Assembly (NCBI GenBank): GCA_963205185.1 | Contig: CAUJHZ010000069.1 | Location: forward strand, 1 to 35,576 | From: Planctomycetota bacterium | GTDB lineage: Bacteria; Planctomycetota; Phycisphaerae; Phycisphaerales; UBA5793 | DNA: 35,576 nt | Reading direction: 5' to 3' | Shown here: piece by piece, positions 24,901-33,528 of the stretch | How the letters are laid out: each line of letters begins with the position of its first letter | Position numbering within the stretch: the first letter of the stretch is position 1 | Program-made: the position numbers and the translations under genes | The notes under the pieces: model-generated | The model's database searches: none | What the model was told of the DNA's origin: nothing | The model's input: the letters and a program-made list of their open reading frames with translations, nothing else

Positions 24901-26157
24901 TCAGCGCAGAAACTCCAGCCGCACCGCGTTGGTGATGGCCTTGCCCTGCGGCTGGCCCGGATCTTCGCAGATCGCCTGGAGGTAGAACGAGTACGGCCCG
25001 CGGCCGCCCATGATTCCGGGCCGGAAGTACCTGCCGTTCTCATCGGTCGTCACGCGCTTCACGATGCTCGGCGGCAGCGGCACGACCGTGCCGCCCGCGT
25101 AGTTCCGTGGGCGGAACTGGCGCGATCCGAGCAGGACCACTTCCGCGTTCGCCGGCGCGTCGTAGATCATCAGGTCCGCCAGGCCGCCGGGCCCGAGTGC
25201 ATCACCCGCGACGGCGAGCCTCGCGCTGCCCGGCCCGCCGTATCCGATGTCTTCCTGCACGACCGTGGTCGCCACGACGTCATCGACGCGGCGGATCACT
25301 TCGCGCAGCGTAACCTCCGCGGCGAGCCGCGCCGTCTCCCACGAAATCAAGCCTCCCACGTGCACGTGCCCGCCGGCGATGCACCAGTCCGGATCGGCGG
25401 GCGAGTTGTGGATCGCCTGATACCACACGCCGTGGTACGCCTCGAACTCGGAGAGAAAGCCGCCGCCATCGTGGGCGTAGCACACAAACGCATTCAGGCC
25501 GAGGTTCGCGTTGCGCACCGCCGTCGCAATCTCTTCGACAGGCAGTTTCGAGGTGCGCAGGTGGTTCGCCGGCACCGAATCATCGGGCGGGGCGGGCGTT
25601 GGCTGATACGGCGGTGTGTAGTCGTTGATCCATACGAGGCGGTTGTACTGGTTGAACTCCACCTCCCAACTGAAATCGATCTGCCCGCGGCTGAAGGTGA
25701 TGATGGCGATGGGCTTGAGCGAATCAGCAATGCGCCAGAAGTCTTCTGATGTGTCCTGGTAATCGACTTCGAGATCGCCCATGCCCCGGCCGCAGTTGTT
25801 GCAGTTGCGCGGGTTGAACTCGGGGAAATAGGACATCACGTCGTATCCGCTGCCTTCCCAGTTCGAGCCGAGCCAGCCATCGGGGTTCTGATCCGGGTTG
25901 GTGCTGAAGCGGCGAAGGGCTTCGTTCGACGGCGGCCAGTAGCCCGTGAGCATGATGATTGGACGCTGCCCCTGCGGATCGAAGCGAGGCGGCAACGGAC
26001 TGTCCGCCGCTACCCGCGGCCGGCTGAGTTCCGGCCAGACCGGCGCCTGGCCTTCACCCCGCTCGGCCACGTGCGTTCCAGGCTGGGCCAGAGCGGAGGC
26101 GACGGGACTCGCGATTCCGAGCCCGAGAACAATGATTCGAAGGCAGCGCATGTTCAT
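24901..26157 (-). CDS. Secreted pyroglutamyl-peptidase-I-like (C15) protein with Ser at the Cys position
   Basis: 418 residues; GGAG lies 6 nt before ATG 26157. The signal peptide is RIIVLGLGIASPVASALAQ. Residues 66-280 follow the C15 order: IIMLTGYWPP (TGFxPF element), ITFSRGQIDFSWEVEFN (GGR...E region), NDYTPPYQP, HLRTSKLPVEEI (stLPv element), CYAHDGGGFLSEFEAYHGVWY and GGHVHVGG. In active enzymes the GxYLCN segment holds the nucleophilic Cys and FIHVP the His. Here FLSE puts Ser236 at the Cys and His266 keeps the His. The C-terminal ~120 residues form a beta-rich, carboxypeptidase-regulatory-like extension (TTDENGRYFRPG). It may be inactive or use serine. C15 enzymes are normally cytosolic, so export is also unusual. 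Confidence 0.6.
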   Translation of the reverse strand: MNMRCLRIIVLGLGIASPVASALAQPGTHVAERGEGQAPVWPELSRPRVAADSPLPPRFDPQGQRPIIMLTGYWPPSNEALRRFSTNPDQNPDGWLGSNWEGSGYDVMSYFPEFNPRNCNNCGRGMGDLEVDYQDTSEDFWRIADSLKPIAIITFSRGQIDFSWEVEFNQYNRLVWINDYTPPYQPTPAPPDDSVPANHLRTSKLPVEEIATAVRNANLGLNAFVCYAHDGGGFLSEFEAYHGVWYQAIHNSPADPDWCIAGGHVHVGGLISWETARLAAEVTLREVIRRVDDVVATTVVQEDIGYGGPGSARLAVAGDALGPGGLADLMIYDAPANAEVVLLGSRQFRPRNYAGGTVVPLPPSIVKRVTTDENGRYFRPGIMGGRGPYSFYLQAICEDPGQPQGKAITNAVRLEFLR

Positions 26158-26204
26158 GAAGACTCCGGGGTACAGATTTGCAGCGACGATCTTGCGGCCG
26201 ATTC

Positions 26205-26210
26205 AGTATA
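26205..26210 (-). promoter_or_regulatory. Possible -10 box of the C15-like gene
   Basis: TATACT on the minus strand lies about 48 bp before ATG 26157, preceded by TG (GTGTATACT). There is no convincing -35. The call rests on a near-consensus hexamer in a GC-rich gap. Confidence 0.3.
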
Positions 26211-26288
26211 CACGCAGTTCTGCCAGCGCCGAGAAGCGATGTTGCCCTCTCCCGGATGGCATGAACGGCGTCCGATCGTTTCCACCAG

Positions 26289-26417
26289 TCATGGTCGCAA
26301 ATCGATCGGCAGCGAGGAGAGATCCCAGATGACGAGGTCCTGAGCGTATTGCAGTCCCCGCGCCGTTTCGGCGGCATTCGGCGGACCCTGCGCCATCGCA
26401 GCCAGCCAACGTGCTCG
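26289..26417 (-). pseudogene. 3' remnant of a WD40-like paralog
   Basis: Read on the minus strand from 26417 to the stop at 26291-26289, the frame gives RARWLAAMAQG..., then ETARGLQYAQ, DLVIWDLSSL and IDLRP. This matches the C-terminus of the intact neighbour (GRWLSARGGG..., NLYVWDLSSLNRDPVP). An in-frame TGA at 26420-26418 and loss of the expected LTVSPSG strand show that the upstream part is broken. It probably arose by tandem duplication of the 26480 gene and later decay. Confidence 0.65.
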
Positions 26418-26479
26418 TCACCAAGTATTCCGGAACCCCTCACGTCTCTGTCGACACTACGTCCGGCTCCAGGCTGGAG

Positions 26480-28054
26480 TCAGGGGACAGGATCGCGGTT
26501 GAGCGACGAGAGGTCCCAGACGTACAGATTTGACGTTGCCGCCGCTCCAGCCGGAGTCGCCGCGGCCGAGGCTCCACCACCACGGGCTGACAGCCAGCGA
26601 CCGCTCGGCGATACGGTGAGATGATCCATGCCGACTGTCCCGGCAGCCGCAAGCCGCGCCACCCAGCGCTGTGTGAGGGTATCTCGCACCCAAATGTCAT
26701 CGCATGCCGCGAACAGCCATCGACCATCCGGTGAGACACCCAGAGAATGGCAAGTACCTGCGGCTGCAGGCAAGTCGAGCGTTCCGAGGGTGCTCAGCCG
26801 AGTCAGGTCGAATCCGCGAATTCGGCGACCGTAGTCGGATAAGTAGTAGATCGTATCGCCGCGCTCTCCGCCGGAGACTACCCCATCGTCAGGCTCATGG
26901 AATGCTGTGACCTCGAGTGAGAACCAGGCAGTTTGAACGCCGTTCGAATCCAATACTCGTGCCGCACGATCGCGAACGTTGGACCCAACGCCACCGAACT
27001 CGACCGAAAGCCAAGCGCCAGAGGCGCTCGCGCCCAGAGGAAAGACACGCTGCTCTGCGGTCGTGCGGCCGGCGCTTCGTGGCAAGACTGCCTGCGCGAA
27101 CAGGTCCACAATGTGGCCGCTCTCCGGGTTCCACTTGATCACTACATTGTCTGATTGTTGCGGATCGAAGCCCGCATAAAAGACGTATCCGGTCTTTGCG
27201 TCCTCGTGCACAATGATGGGAGCGTCCACCGGACAATACACTCCGGGAAAGTCAGAGTCGCGACGTGTTACGCGCCCGCTCTTCGTGTCTATTCGAATGA
27301 TCCCATGCTGACCGACCATGAACAGTGCCGATCCATTCTGCGATACGCTGAGAAGCTGCGGTGTAGGCGAGCAGTCTCGATGCAGCACACGGCGAGGCTG
27401 TCCAGACCGCAAGCTGAAGTCGATCACCTGATCGCCGTAAGCCTCGAATTGGCGCAGCCAGATCCAGTTGTGTCGGGCCGCCAACTCCCGCGCGTGCACT
27501 GATGGCCAGCAGAACCACTCGAGCGCCCGTTGCCGCCAGTGCCCTTGGATCGCGAGGAAGAAGGCGAACACCAAGAGCGCCGCGGCGGTAACACTCACCG
27601 GACCCACCAACCGCCGGACAAGCGTGCGCCCCCTGGCGATCCTTGCGTCGGTGCATAGCGATCCGCATTCCGAGCAACGTGCGCACGCTCCAGCGGCGCG
27701 GTCGGCGCTGGAAGCGAGTCGCCCCTCTACGAGTTGCTCGGTAATGTCGTAGTTGCAGTTGCGGCAATAGACACGCCCCTTGGACTGAGGCCGCCTCACA
27801 AGTCTCACCAACCGCCAGAGCAGGACACCAACGCAAATCGCCGCCAAGATGCCTGCCGGATAGCGCGCATACTCGACGGTCAGCGGCCACAGGTCAACCG
27901 TTAGGGTTTCCGAGTGGATCCACGCCGTCTGGTCGTCGGGATGAAATGCAATTGACTGCGGAGTCTCGGGAGTCGCAAAGGTGAAGTGATGCGTCGGATG
28001 GATGAGGGATACGTCTGATGCGGTCGCGCGAGGGATGTCCGGCTGAATGCGCAT
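26480..28054 (-). CDS. Membrane protein with zinc ribbon and WD40-like propeller
   Basis: 524 residues. A TM helix at about 64-82 is followed by a cytoplasmic zinc ribbon with an insertion: CRNC (97-100), NYDITEQ, about 20 residues, then CSEC (127-130). A second TM helix is at about 152-170, after which the C-terminal ~340 residues form propeller-like repeats: LLSVSQNGSALFMVG, VIKWNPESGHIVDL, GDTIYYLSDYGRRIRGFDL, LGVSPDGRWLFAACDDIWV, LTVSPSGRWLSARG and NLYVWDLSSL. The ribbon differs from the family norm in NYDI for GYDL. The Shine-Dalgarno is weak; it begins 12 bp after the PDZ gene stop, so it is likely the last gene of the methyltransferase-led operon. The function is unknown. Confidence 0.65.
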   Translation of the reverse strand: MRIQPDIPRATASDVSLIHPTHHFTFATPETPQSIAFHPDDQTAWIHSETLTVDLWPLTVEYARYPAGILAAICVGVLLWRLVRLVRRPQSKGRVYCRNCNYDITEQLVEGRLASSADRAAGACARCSECGSLCTDARIARGRTLVRRLVGPVSVTAAALLVFAFFLAIQGHWRQRALEWFCWPSVHARELAARHNWIWLRQFEAYGDQVIDFSLRSGQPRRVLHRDCSPTPQLLSVSQNGSALFMVGQHGIIRIDTKSGRVTRRDSDFPGVYCPVDAPIIVHEDAKTGYVFYAGFDPQQSDNVVIKWNPESGHIVDLFAQAVLPRSAGRTTAEQRVFPLGASASGAWLSVEFGGVGSNVRDRAARVLDSNGVQTAWFSLEVTAFHEPDDGVVSGGERGDTIYYLSDYGRRIRGFDLTRLSTLGTLDLPAAAGTCHSLGVSPDGRWLFAACDDIWVRDTLTQRWVARLAAAGTVGMDHLTVSPSGRWLSARGGGASAAATPAGAAATSNLYVWDLSSLNRDPVP

Positions 28055-28066
28055 CTCGGGTCAATC

Positions 28067-30400
28067 CTACCACTTGAACTCCAGCATCACCCGTTCACTC
28101 GTGTCGATGAACAAACCGTGCAGCGGGCTGGCCTGGGGGGTTTCGTGATTCGGGCTGCCGGTTGCTTCGGTCTGGCCGTTGAACCGCTCGGCAGAATAGA
28201 AATCCTCCGTGCCGCCGGCGTCGAGGAGCACCGACCAGCTGTAACAGCCGGTCTCGGTGAAGTGATAATCGTTGCCGCCAGACTGGCCGCGCGTCGCGCC
28301 CGCCGGCGCGACGTAGCGATCGACGCCATCGAGATCAACCAGCCAGGCAATCGCCTGCTGGGCTGCCGCGCCCTGAGCCAGCCCGTCGGCCTGATACGAA
28401 TCGTTGCCGGCGCGGTCGATCAGCAGCGTTGCGCTGATGTCCCACGATCCGCTCTGGCTGGCAGCGGTCATCGTCCAGTACGTGTCATCTCCCGCATCGT
28501 CGGCGAGTATGCCCAGCGCCTGGTGAGCCGCCCAGGCCTGGCCGTAGCGATTGCCGTAGTAAAGGTCGTTGCCGCTGCGATCATTGAGGATGCCCAGAGC
28601 CCAGTAGTATCCGCCGCCCTGGCAGAATTCGCCGCCTTCGTAGCGGTCATCGCCGCCGAGATCGGAGATCACGCCGATGCCGCCGGAGTCGTAGAGCCGC
28701 ACACCGACGCCGACGCCCTGGCTGAAGCCGACGAACACCGCGGGCGTGCCGTAGGCCGATGGCGCCGGCCCGTTCACGCGATAGAGGTCGCGGCCGTTCT
28801 GATCGATGATGGCGCCAAAGCCGCGCGGCCCGCCGACGCCCTGGCTCATCAGCTCGGCGATGTAGGTGTCGCTCTCGGTGCCGTTGTCGATGATGGCGCC
28901 CAGGCCGTAGAAGGCTGTGCCTATCGACCAGCGCGTGCCGCGGTAGGTGTCCGCGCCGCCCCTGTCGACGATGAGGCCGACGCCCATGACACCCACGCCG
29001 CATGAGCGCTCAGCGCCTTCGTACAGGTCGTTGCCCACCTGATCAACGATGAGACTCACGCCAAGCAGCGCGCTGGCGGGTCCGCGAGTCGGGCTGGTGT
29101 ACGAGTCATCGCCGGCGAAATCCACGATCAACTGGGCATCGGGCCGGGCTTCCTGCGGCCATCGATACGCGTCGTTGCCGCCGGAGTCGATGACCGCGGC
29201 GATGCGCGTCATGTCATACGAATTGGCGGCCGGACCGCCGTAGATGATCCACTCTTCACCAACCTGTTGCGCGCCGAGGATCTCTCCCTGCACGGCGCCG
29301 GCGAGTGCATCGGGCACGGGCACTCTCGCCGCATCCGCAGGCGCTGCGTTGCCGGGCCGCATGAAGCCGGAAAGATTCGATGCCGCGGCCAGCAGCGCAT
29401 GATAATCGATGCTGAGACTGGCCCGCAGGCCGCCGATGAGTCGCTTCGCTTCGGGATGCCCGTGAATGTAGAGGTCCTGCGCCACCGTGTCGGTGATGTC
29501 AATCATCGTCAGCGACAGCGATTCGCGCAGACTCGCATCGATGCCGCCGAACGCGGTTTCGAGATGGAGGTTCGCCTGCTCAATGGCGCCCGCAGCATGG
29601 TCAAGCGTCTGCAGTACGTCGCCGCAATCGACCGGCGGCGGCGGGTGCGGAGGCGGGCAATCCAGGTTTGCGGCCGCCTGCTGCAGAATCAGCGCGGGAT
29701 CGTTCGGCACGGCGCTGAGCGGAGAAGTGATCGTCCGCTCCAGTTCGGCAAGCCGGCCCGGCCGGTGAAAGCCGTAGCGCACGCGTGACAGCATGTTCGC
29801 GCCGGCGCTGCTCTCTACGGTAGTACGGAAATAGTCGAGCAGTTTGTCGATCGGTTCGGCCAGGTCCTGCTCCCGTACCTGCGCGCGGATGTAGTTGTCC
29901 AGAATGCCACTCTGCGGCGTTTCCGGCACAACTTTCTCCGGATCAAAGGGTGGCGCATCGGGTTGCACGTGCGCGATCGGACCCGACCACTGCTCGCGCG
30001 AGGCAAGTGTGATCTCGTAATCCGCTTCATCGCCGCCCGCTCCAGCGGCGGGAACGGCTGTCTCAGGGTTGCCCGCCGTGTGCCGCACGCGCAGCGTCAC
30101 GCGATCGCCGGGGTTGGCCGATCGCATGAACTGATCCAGAGCCTCGCGGTCCATCTTCTGACCGTTCACGGCAAGGATGAGATCGCCGCGGTTCACGACG
30201 TCGGAGGTGAAGCCGAGACCGTTGAGCGGTCCGGGCAGAATCCAGCCCACCAGAAGGCCCGACGCATCATCGCGCACGAGCAGACCGTGATGAGGCTGCT
30301 CCGCCAGGGGCCGCAAGTCTGTCTGGGCGGTAAGCGACGGTGCGGTCGCCAGGAGCCCGAGCGAAACCGCCAGCGGTACGACGTGATGTGCCAAACTCAC
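28067..30400 (-). CDS. Secreted PDZ protein with twelve GNDxY-like repeats
   Basis: 777 residues from GTG 30400, chosen because AAGGAG lies 7 nt upstream and a signal peptide follows (VPLAVSLGLLATAPSLTAQ). A PDZ-like domain covers about 35-135 (GLLVGWILPGPLNGLGF, NRGDLILAVNGQKMD, RVTLRVRH). A helical region (about 160-345) follows, with a Pro-rich insert flanked by two Cys. From about 402 to 760 there are about twelve repeats of the form hhDxGGNDxY: IDSGGNDAY, VDFAGDDSY, VDQVGNDLY, VDRGGADTY, IDQNGRDLY, SDLGGDDRY, NDRSGNDLY, ADDAGDDTY, IDRAGNDSY, VDLDGVDRY and others. The Asp/Asn-rich turns suggest calcium binding in a solenoid. The start overlaps the methyltransferase stop as GTGA. Confidence 0.7.
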   Translation of the reverse strand: MSLAHHVVPLAVSLGLLATAPSLTAQTDLRPLAEQPHHGLLVRDDASGLLVGWILPGPLNGLGFTSDVVNRGDLILAVNGQKMDREALDQFMRSANPGDRVTLRVRHTAGNPETAVPAAGAGGDEADYEITLASREQWSGPIAHVQPDAPPFDPEKVVPETPQSGILDNYIRAQVREQDLAEPIDKLLDYFRTTVESSAGANMLSRVRYGFHRPGRLAELERTITSPLSAVPNDPALILQQAAANLDCPPPHPPPPVDCGDVLQTLDHAAGAIEQANLHLETAFGGIDASLRESLSLTMIDITDTVAQDLYIHGHPEAKRLIGGLRASLSIDYHALLAAASNLSGFMRPGNAAPADAARVPVPDALAGAVQGEILGAQQVGEEWIIYGGPAANSYDMTRIAAVIDSGGNDAYRWPQEARPDAQLIVDFAGDDSYTSPTRGPASALLGVSLIVDQVGNDLYEGAERSCGVGVMGVGLIVDRGGADTYRGTRWSIGTAFYGLGAIIDNGTESDTYIAELMSQGVGGPRGFGAIIDQNGRDLYRVNGPAPSAYGTPAVFVGFSQGVGVGVRLYDSGGIGVISDLGGDDRYEGGEFCQGGGYYWALGILNDRSGNDLYYGNRYGQAWAAHQALGILADDAGDDTYWTMTAASQSGSWDISATLLIDRAGNDSYQADGLAQGAAAQQAIAWLVDLDGVDRYVAPAGATRGQSGGNDYHFTETGCYSWSVLLDAGGTEDFYSAERFNGQTEATGSPNHETPQASPLHGLFIDTSERVMLEFKW

Positions 30401-31284
30401 TTCGGTTCTCCTTTCGCGACCGTCGCGCTGCGGCCGGCTGCACCAACCTGTACGGTGGGAGGTGGAGTGTTCGCTGGCGCGGCGAATCTGCGGCGCATGA
30501 TCTCGACGGCGGCGGGGTTGGAATCGACCAGAGTGCACGCTCGGCCGTGTCGCCGCGCCGCTTCGCCCAGCGTTCCGCTGCCGGCAAAGAAGTCCAGCAG
30601 CCGGTCGCCGGGCCGCGAGTGCACGCGCACGATGCGTTCGAGCAAACCTACGGGCTTTTGCGTCGGGTAGCCGGTGCGCTCGCTGCTGTTGGTCGGGACG
30701 ATGGTGTGCCACCACACATCAGTGGGCGTCTTGCCGCGCGCCGCCTTTTCAGGACCCACGAGGCCGGGCGCCATGTAGGGCACGCGATCGATCGCCTCGT
30801 AATTGAACGTGTAGTGAGCGGGGTCGCGGGCGTACCACAGGATCGAATCGTGCTTGGCCGGCCAGCGCCGCTTCGACCGGCCGCCGTAGTCGTAGGCCCA
30901 GATGATCTCATTCATGAACGATTCGCGCCCGAAGATGCGATCGAGCAGCACCTTCACGTAGTGGACTTCCCGCGCATCGAGATGCACGAAAAGGGAGCCG
31001 TCCGGGGCCAGCACCCGGCGCGCCTCGACCATTCGCGGCTCGAGAAATCCCAGGTAGTCGTCGAACGCGTCTTCATACGACGTGCGAGTTCCGGCTTCGG
31101 TGCGGTACCGGCGTCCGCCAAAGCCGGTCCGGTCGCCTTCCTGCTCGTCGCGCACCGTTCGGAGGCGTGTGTGCGCGCGACTGGCGCCGGTGTTGAAGGG
31201 TGGATCGATGTAGACGAGATTGAATGACCCGTCGCCGCAGCCCTGGAGGAACCGGAGGTTGTCATTGTGAACGATGTCGATCAT
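30397..31284 (-). CDS. Site-specific DNA methyltransferase (N6A/N4C, beta class)
   Basis: 295 residues from ATG 31284 (AGGTGAGG directly upstream); a GTG at 31332 is less likely. Catalytic motif IV DPPF (27-30, VYIDPPFNTG) comes before the SAM-binding motif FAGSGT (233-238, LLDFFAGSGTLGEAARR), the circular order of beta-class enzymes. SLFVHLDAREVHYVKVLLD (97-115) and YPTQKP (206-211) are the conserved accessory motifs. It transfers methyl from SAM to adenine N6 or cytosine N4. No restriction endonuclease is adjacent, so it is an orphan here. The target-recognition region (about 40-75 or 130-200) gives no readable site. Its stop overlaps the start of the PDZ-repeat gene by 4 bp. Confidence 0.9.
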   Translation of the reverse strand: MIDIVHNDNLRFLQGCGDGSFNLVYIDPPFNTGASRAHTRLRTVRDEQEGDRTGFGGRRYRTEAGTRTSYEDAFDDYLGFLEPRMVEARRVLAPDGSLFVHLDAREVHYVKVLLDRIFGRESFMNEIIWAYDYGGRSKRRWPAKHDSILWYARDPAHYTFNYEAIDRVPYMAPGLVGPEKAARGKTPTDVWWHTIVPTNSSERTGYPTQKPVGLLERIVRVHSRPGDRLLDFFAGSGTLGEAARRHGRACTLVDSNPAAVEIMRRRFAAPANTPPPTVQVGAAGRSATVAKGEPK

Positions 31285-31379
31285 CCTCACCTGACGGTAT
31301 GACGGCCGGCGCGCCGGGCACAGCACCGGCACGGGCGGGAACTGTTCAGATCGCCGCCGGGACGCTATGCTGCCCTGCC

Positions 31380-31844
31380 ATGGCGCTGCAGCCCTACATC
31401 CGGCCTGAACTGACCTTCATCTTCGACGATGTCCAGTCGCGCGATGACCTGTTCCGGCGCCTCGCCGGGGCGGTCGATTCGATGATTCCCGCGCTGCGCG
31501 GCGAAGCGCTGGTGCAGCGGCTCATTGCGCGGGAAAAGCAGATGCCGACTTCGACTCCCGAGGGCGTCGCCTTCCCGCACGCGCTGGCGGCCGAGATCGA
31601 CAAGACGATGGTCACCGTCGCGCTGCTCAAGCCGGGCGTCGACTTCGGCGTGGCGCACCACCCGGTTTCCGATCTCATCTTCTGCATGTTCGGCCCGACG
31701 AGCGACCCGTGGGATCACGTGCGCCTGCTGGCCCGGCTGGCCCGCATCGTTCGCGCCGAGCCGGCCCGCAACCGCCTCCGGGCCTCCGACGATGCGACCC
31801 AACTCTACGAGAATCTGCTCGCAGAGGATCGCTCGCATGGATGA
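31380..31844 (+). CDS. PTS EIIA type-2 domain protein (fructose/nitrogen type)
   Basis: 154 residues, a single EIIA domain. The phosphorylatable histidine is His67 in PEGVAFPHALA, preceded by the expected helix (ALVQRLIAREKQMPTSTP). DKTMVTVALLKPGVDFG and VSDLIFCMFGP complete the domain. No EIIB/EIIC permease is nearby, so a regulatory role like EIIA-Ntr, which controls potassium transport and nitrogen responses in proteobacteria, is more likely than sugar uptake. No Shine-Dalgarno is seen; TATGCT ends 8 nt before the ATG, compatible with a leaderless transcript. It overlaps the next gene by 8 bp and heads the antiporter operon. Confidence 0.85.
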   Translation: MALQPYIRPELTFIFDDVQSRDDLFRRLAGAVDSMIPALRGEALVQRLIAREKQMPTSTPEGVAFPHALAAEIDKTMVTVALLKPGVDFGVAHHPVSDLIFCMFGPTSDPWDHVRLLARLARIVRAEPARNRLRASDDATQLYENLLAEDRSHG

Positions 31845-32178
31845 AGACGGCAAGTCCAACGTGCGCCTGCTCATCCTCATTGCGCGCAGCGAGGCGGCGC
31901 TGGATGAACTTGTGACCGGCATGCTCGACGTGGGCATCACCGGCGCGACCGTGGTCGAGTCCAAGGGGCTGGGCGCGATCCTGCGGCAGGACATGCCGAT
32001 GTTCGCCGGATTGGCGGCCCTGCTGCCGCAACACACGGGCAGCCGCGTCGTCATTTCGCTGACGAATCTCGACGAAATCGCGGAACTTCGCCGCTACGTG
32101 GATGACATGGAGCCGGACCAGCAGCCGATCGCGATCTCGCTGCCGGTGGATGAGTCGTGGGGTCCGATTCGAACCTGA
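31837..32178 (+). CDS. PII-like signalling protein
   Basis: 113 residues. The ferredoxin-like pattern is clear: strand VRLLILIARSE, helix AALDELVTGMLDVG, strand ITGATVVESKGLGAIL, then MPMFAGLAALLP in the T-loop place, strand GSRVVISLTN and helix LDEIAELRRYVDDM. GITGATVVESKG corresponds to the GxTGxTV element of the PII superfamily. The classical uridylylated tyrosine and the long T-loop are absent, so this is a PII-like rather than GlnB/GlnK protein. Such proteins are often encoded beside transporters they gate on binding a nucleotide or second messenger. The start ATG lies inside the previous gene's last codons; the next gene follows after 15 bp. Confidence 0.7.
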   Translation: MDEDGKSNVRLLILIARSEAALDELVTGMLDVGITGATVVESKGLGAILRQDMPMFAGLAALLPQHTGSRVVISLTNLDEIAELRRYVDDMEPDQQPIAISLPVDESWGPIRT

Positions 32179-32193
32179 GCAGGTGATCTGGAC

Positions 32194-33528
32194 ATGCACG
32201 CAGCCATGCCCATCGACCAACACCAGTGGCGCGCGGTGCTCAGCCTCGCCGCGGAGGCAGACGCGGGGAGCGGCGCGCTGCGCATCTTCGCCGCGATGCT
32301 CGTGCTCTCGATGCTCGCCCTGGCCGCGACGAGCAAGTCGTTCTACCGCTTTCAGCGCCACCGGCTCATGGCCCGCTACATGAGCGGCGGCTGGCTCGCC
32401 GTGCTCATCGGCTTTCTGCTCGGCCGGTGGGGCGCGAACGTGGTGACCGAAGACATGCTGCTCGAAGTGCGGCCGGCTCTCACGTTCGGTCTCGGGTGGA
32501 TCGGCGCAATCATCGGCCTGCAGGCGCGCGGCGCCCTCATCCGCGCCGTCCCTACTGCCGTACGGAGATGGGTGCTGCTGGATGCGCTTGTCGCGATCGT
32601 TCTCATCGGCGGCCTTTGCGCATTGGTGCTCGCGTTCTTTCTCGTTCACCGAGCGCCGGCATGGTGGATGGCGCCCATCGGCCTGCTCGTCACAGCCGGC
32701 ATCGGCTGGGCCGCGGAAACGCGCTCGCTGGGCGAAGAGCGCAAAGCCTCGGGCATGCATCTGGCCGTGCTCGTCCAGGCCGGCGCGGGGCTCGCGGCCA
32801 TCACCGCCGTGGCGCTGCACGGCCTGCTCATTCTCATTCCCACGCGCAACAACATCGGCGAAGTGGGATTCTCGCTCTCCACCAGCGCGCTGCGGCTGCT
32901 GGCGACGGTCCTGCTTGCGAGCACGATGGGCATCATCGGCCGATTCCTCCTCCAGCAGGCCGGGCGCGAGCGGCGCGAGATGTTTGTCGTTTACATCGCG
33001 ATGATCGCGCTGATGAGCGGCATCGCTTCGGAACTGGGCGTCTCGCCGCTCTTTGCCGCGATGCTCTGCGGCATCGTCATCACCAATCTCGGCGGACCCA
33101 AGCTCCGCGAGTTCGACCGCTTCGTCCTCCGCGCCGAGCAGACGGTGGCGATCCTCTTTGCGCTGCTGGCCGGAGTGTTCGCCGATCCGCGCATCGGCGT
33201 GTGGGGCTGGCTGCTGGTGGCGGCGCTGGTGCTCAGCCGCCTGGCCGTCAAGTCGCCGCTCATGCGCTGGAGCCTGCGCGGCCAGCACCAGGCGCTGCCC
33301 GCGGCGAGCCCGCTCTATCTGGCGCCGATGCGCCAGTCGCTGGTAGCGGTGGCGCTGGGGGTGGCCGTGGTCGTGGATGAGCCTTCGCCGCTGAACCAGG
33401 AACTGCTCACCGTCGTGCTGCTCGTGGGCGCGCTGAGCGAGCTGCTGCCCTTTGCCTTTTCATGGTGGCGCGGCGAGTCCTCGACGGCGCCGTCGCCGCG
33501 CCCCCAGAGTGCAGGAGCGCCGTCTTGA
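32194..33528 (+). CDS. CPA2-type cation:proton antiporter-like protein, ion-site Asp missing
   Basis: 444 residues with about twelve hydrophobic helices (31-47, 66-80, 98-116, 128-152, 158-172, 189-210 and onward) and the antiporter element GVSPLFAAMLCGIVITN. Aligned with its downstream neighbour, the stretch AVLVQAGAGLAA (191-202) falls where the neighbour has AVTVVKDLVVVV, so the ion-binding aspartate pair is replaced by Ala/Gly. The protein is therefore unlikely to exchange ions by the usual mechanism alone and may act as a partner or regulatory subunit. AGGTGA lies about 12 nt before ATG 32194; a second ATG at 32206 is possible. The stop overlaps the next start as TTGA. Confidence 0.75.
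   Translation: MHAAMPIDQHQWRAVLSLAAEADAGSGALRIFAAMLVLSMLALAATSKSFYRFQRHRLMARYMSGGWLAVLIGFLLGRWGANVVTEDMLLEVRPALTFGLGWIGAIIGLQARGALIRAVPTAVRRWVLLDALVAIVLIGGLCALVLAFFLVHRAPAWWMAPIGLLVTAGIGWAAETRSLGEERKASGMHLAVLVQAGAGLAAITAVALHGLLILIPTRNNIGEVGFSLSTSALRLLATVLLASTMGIIGRFLLQQAGRERREMFVVYIAMIALMSGIASELGVSPLFAAMLCGIVITNLGGPKLREFDRFVLRAEQTVAILFALLAGVFADPRIGVWGWLLVAALVLSRLAVKSPLMRWSLRGQHQALPAASPLYLAPMRQSLVAVALGVAVVVDEPSPLNQELLTVVLLVGALSELLPFAFSWWRGESSTAPSPRPQSAGAPS

Noticed and set aside
31675-33288. 537-codon minus-strand frame
   Set aside because: Antisense of the PII-like and first antiporter genes, which have start signals, overlaps and family motifs on the plus strand.
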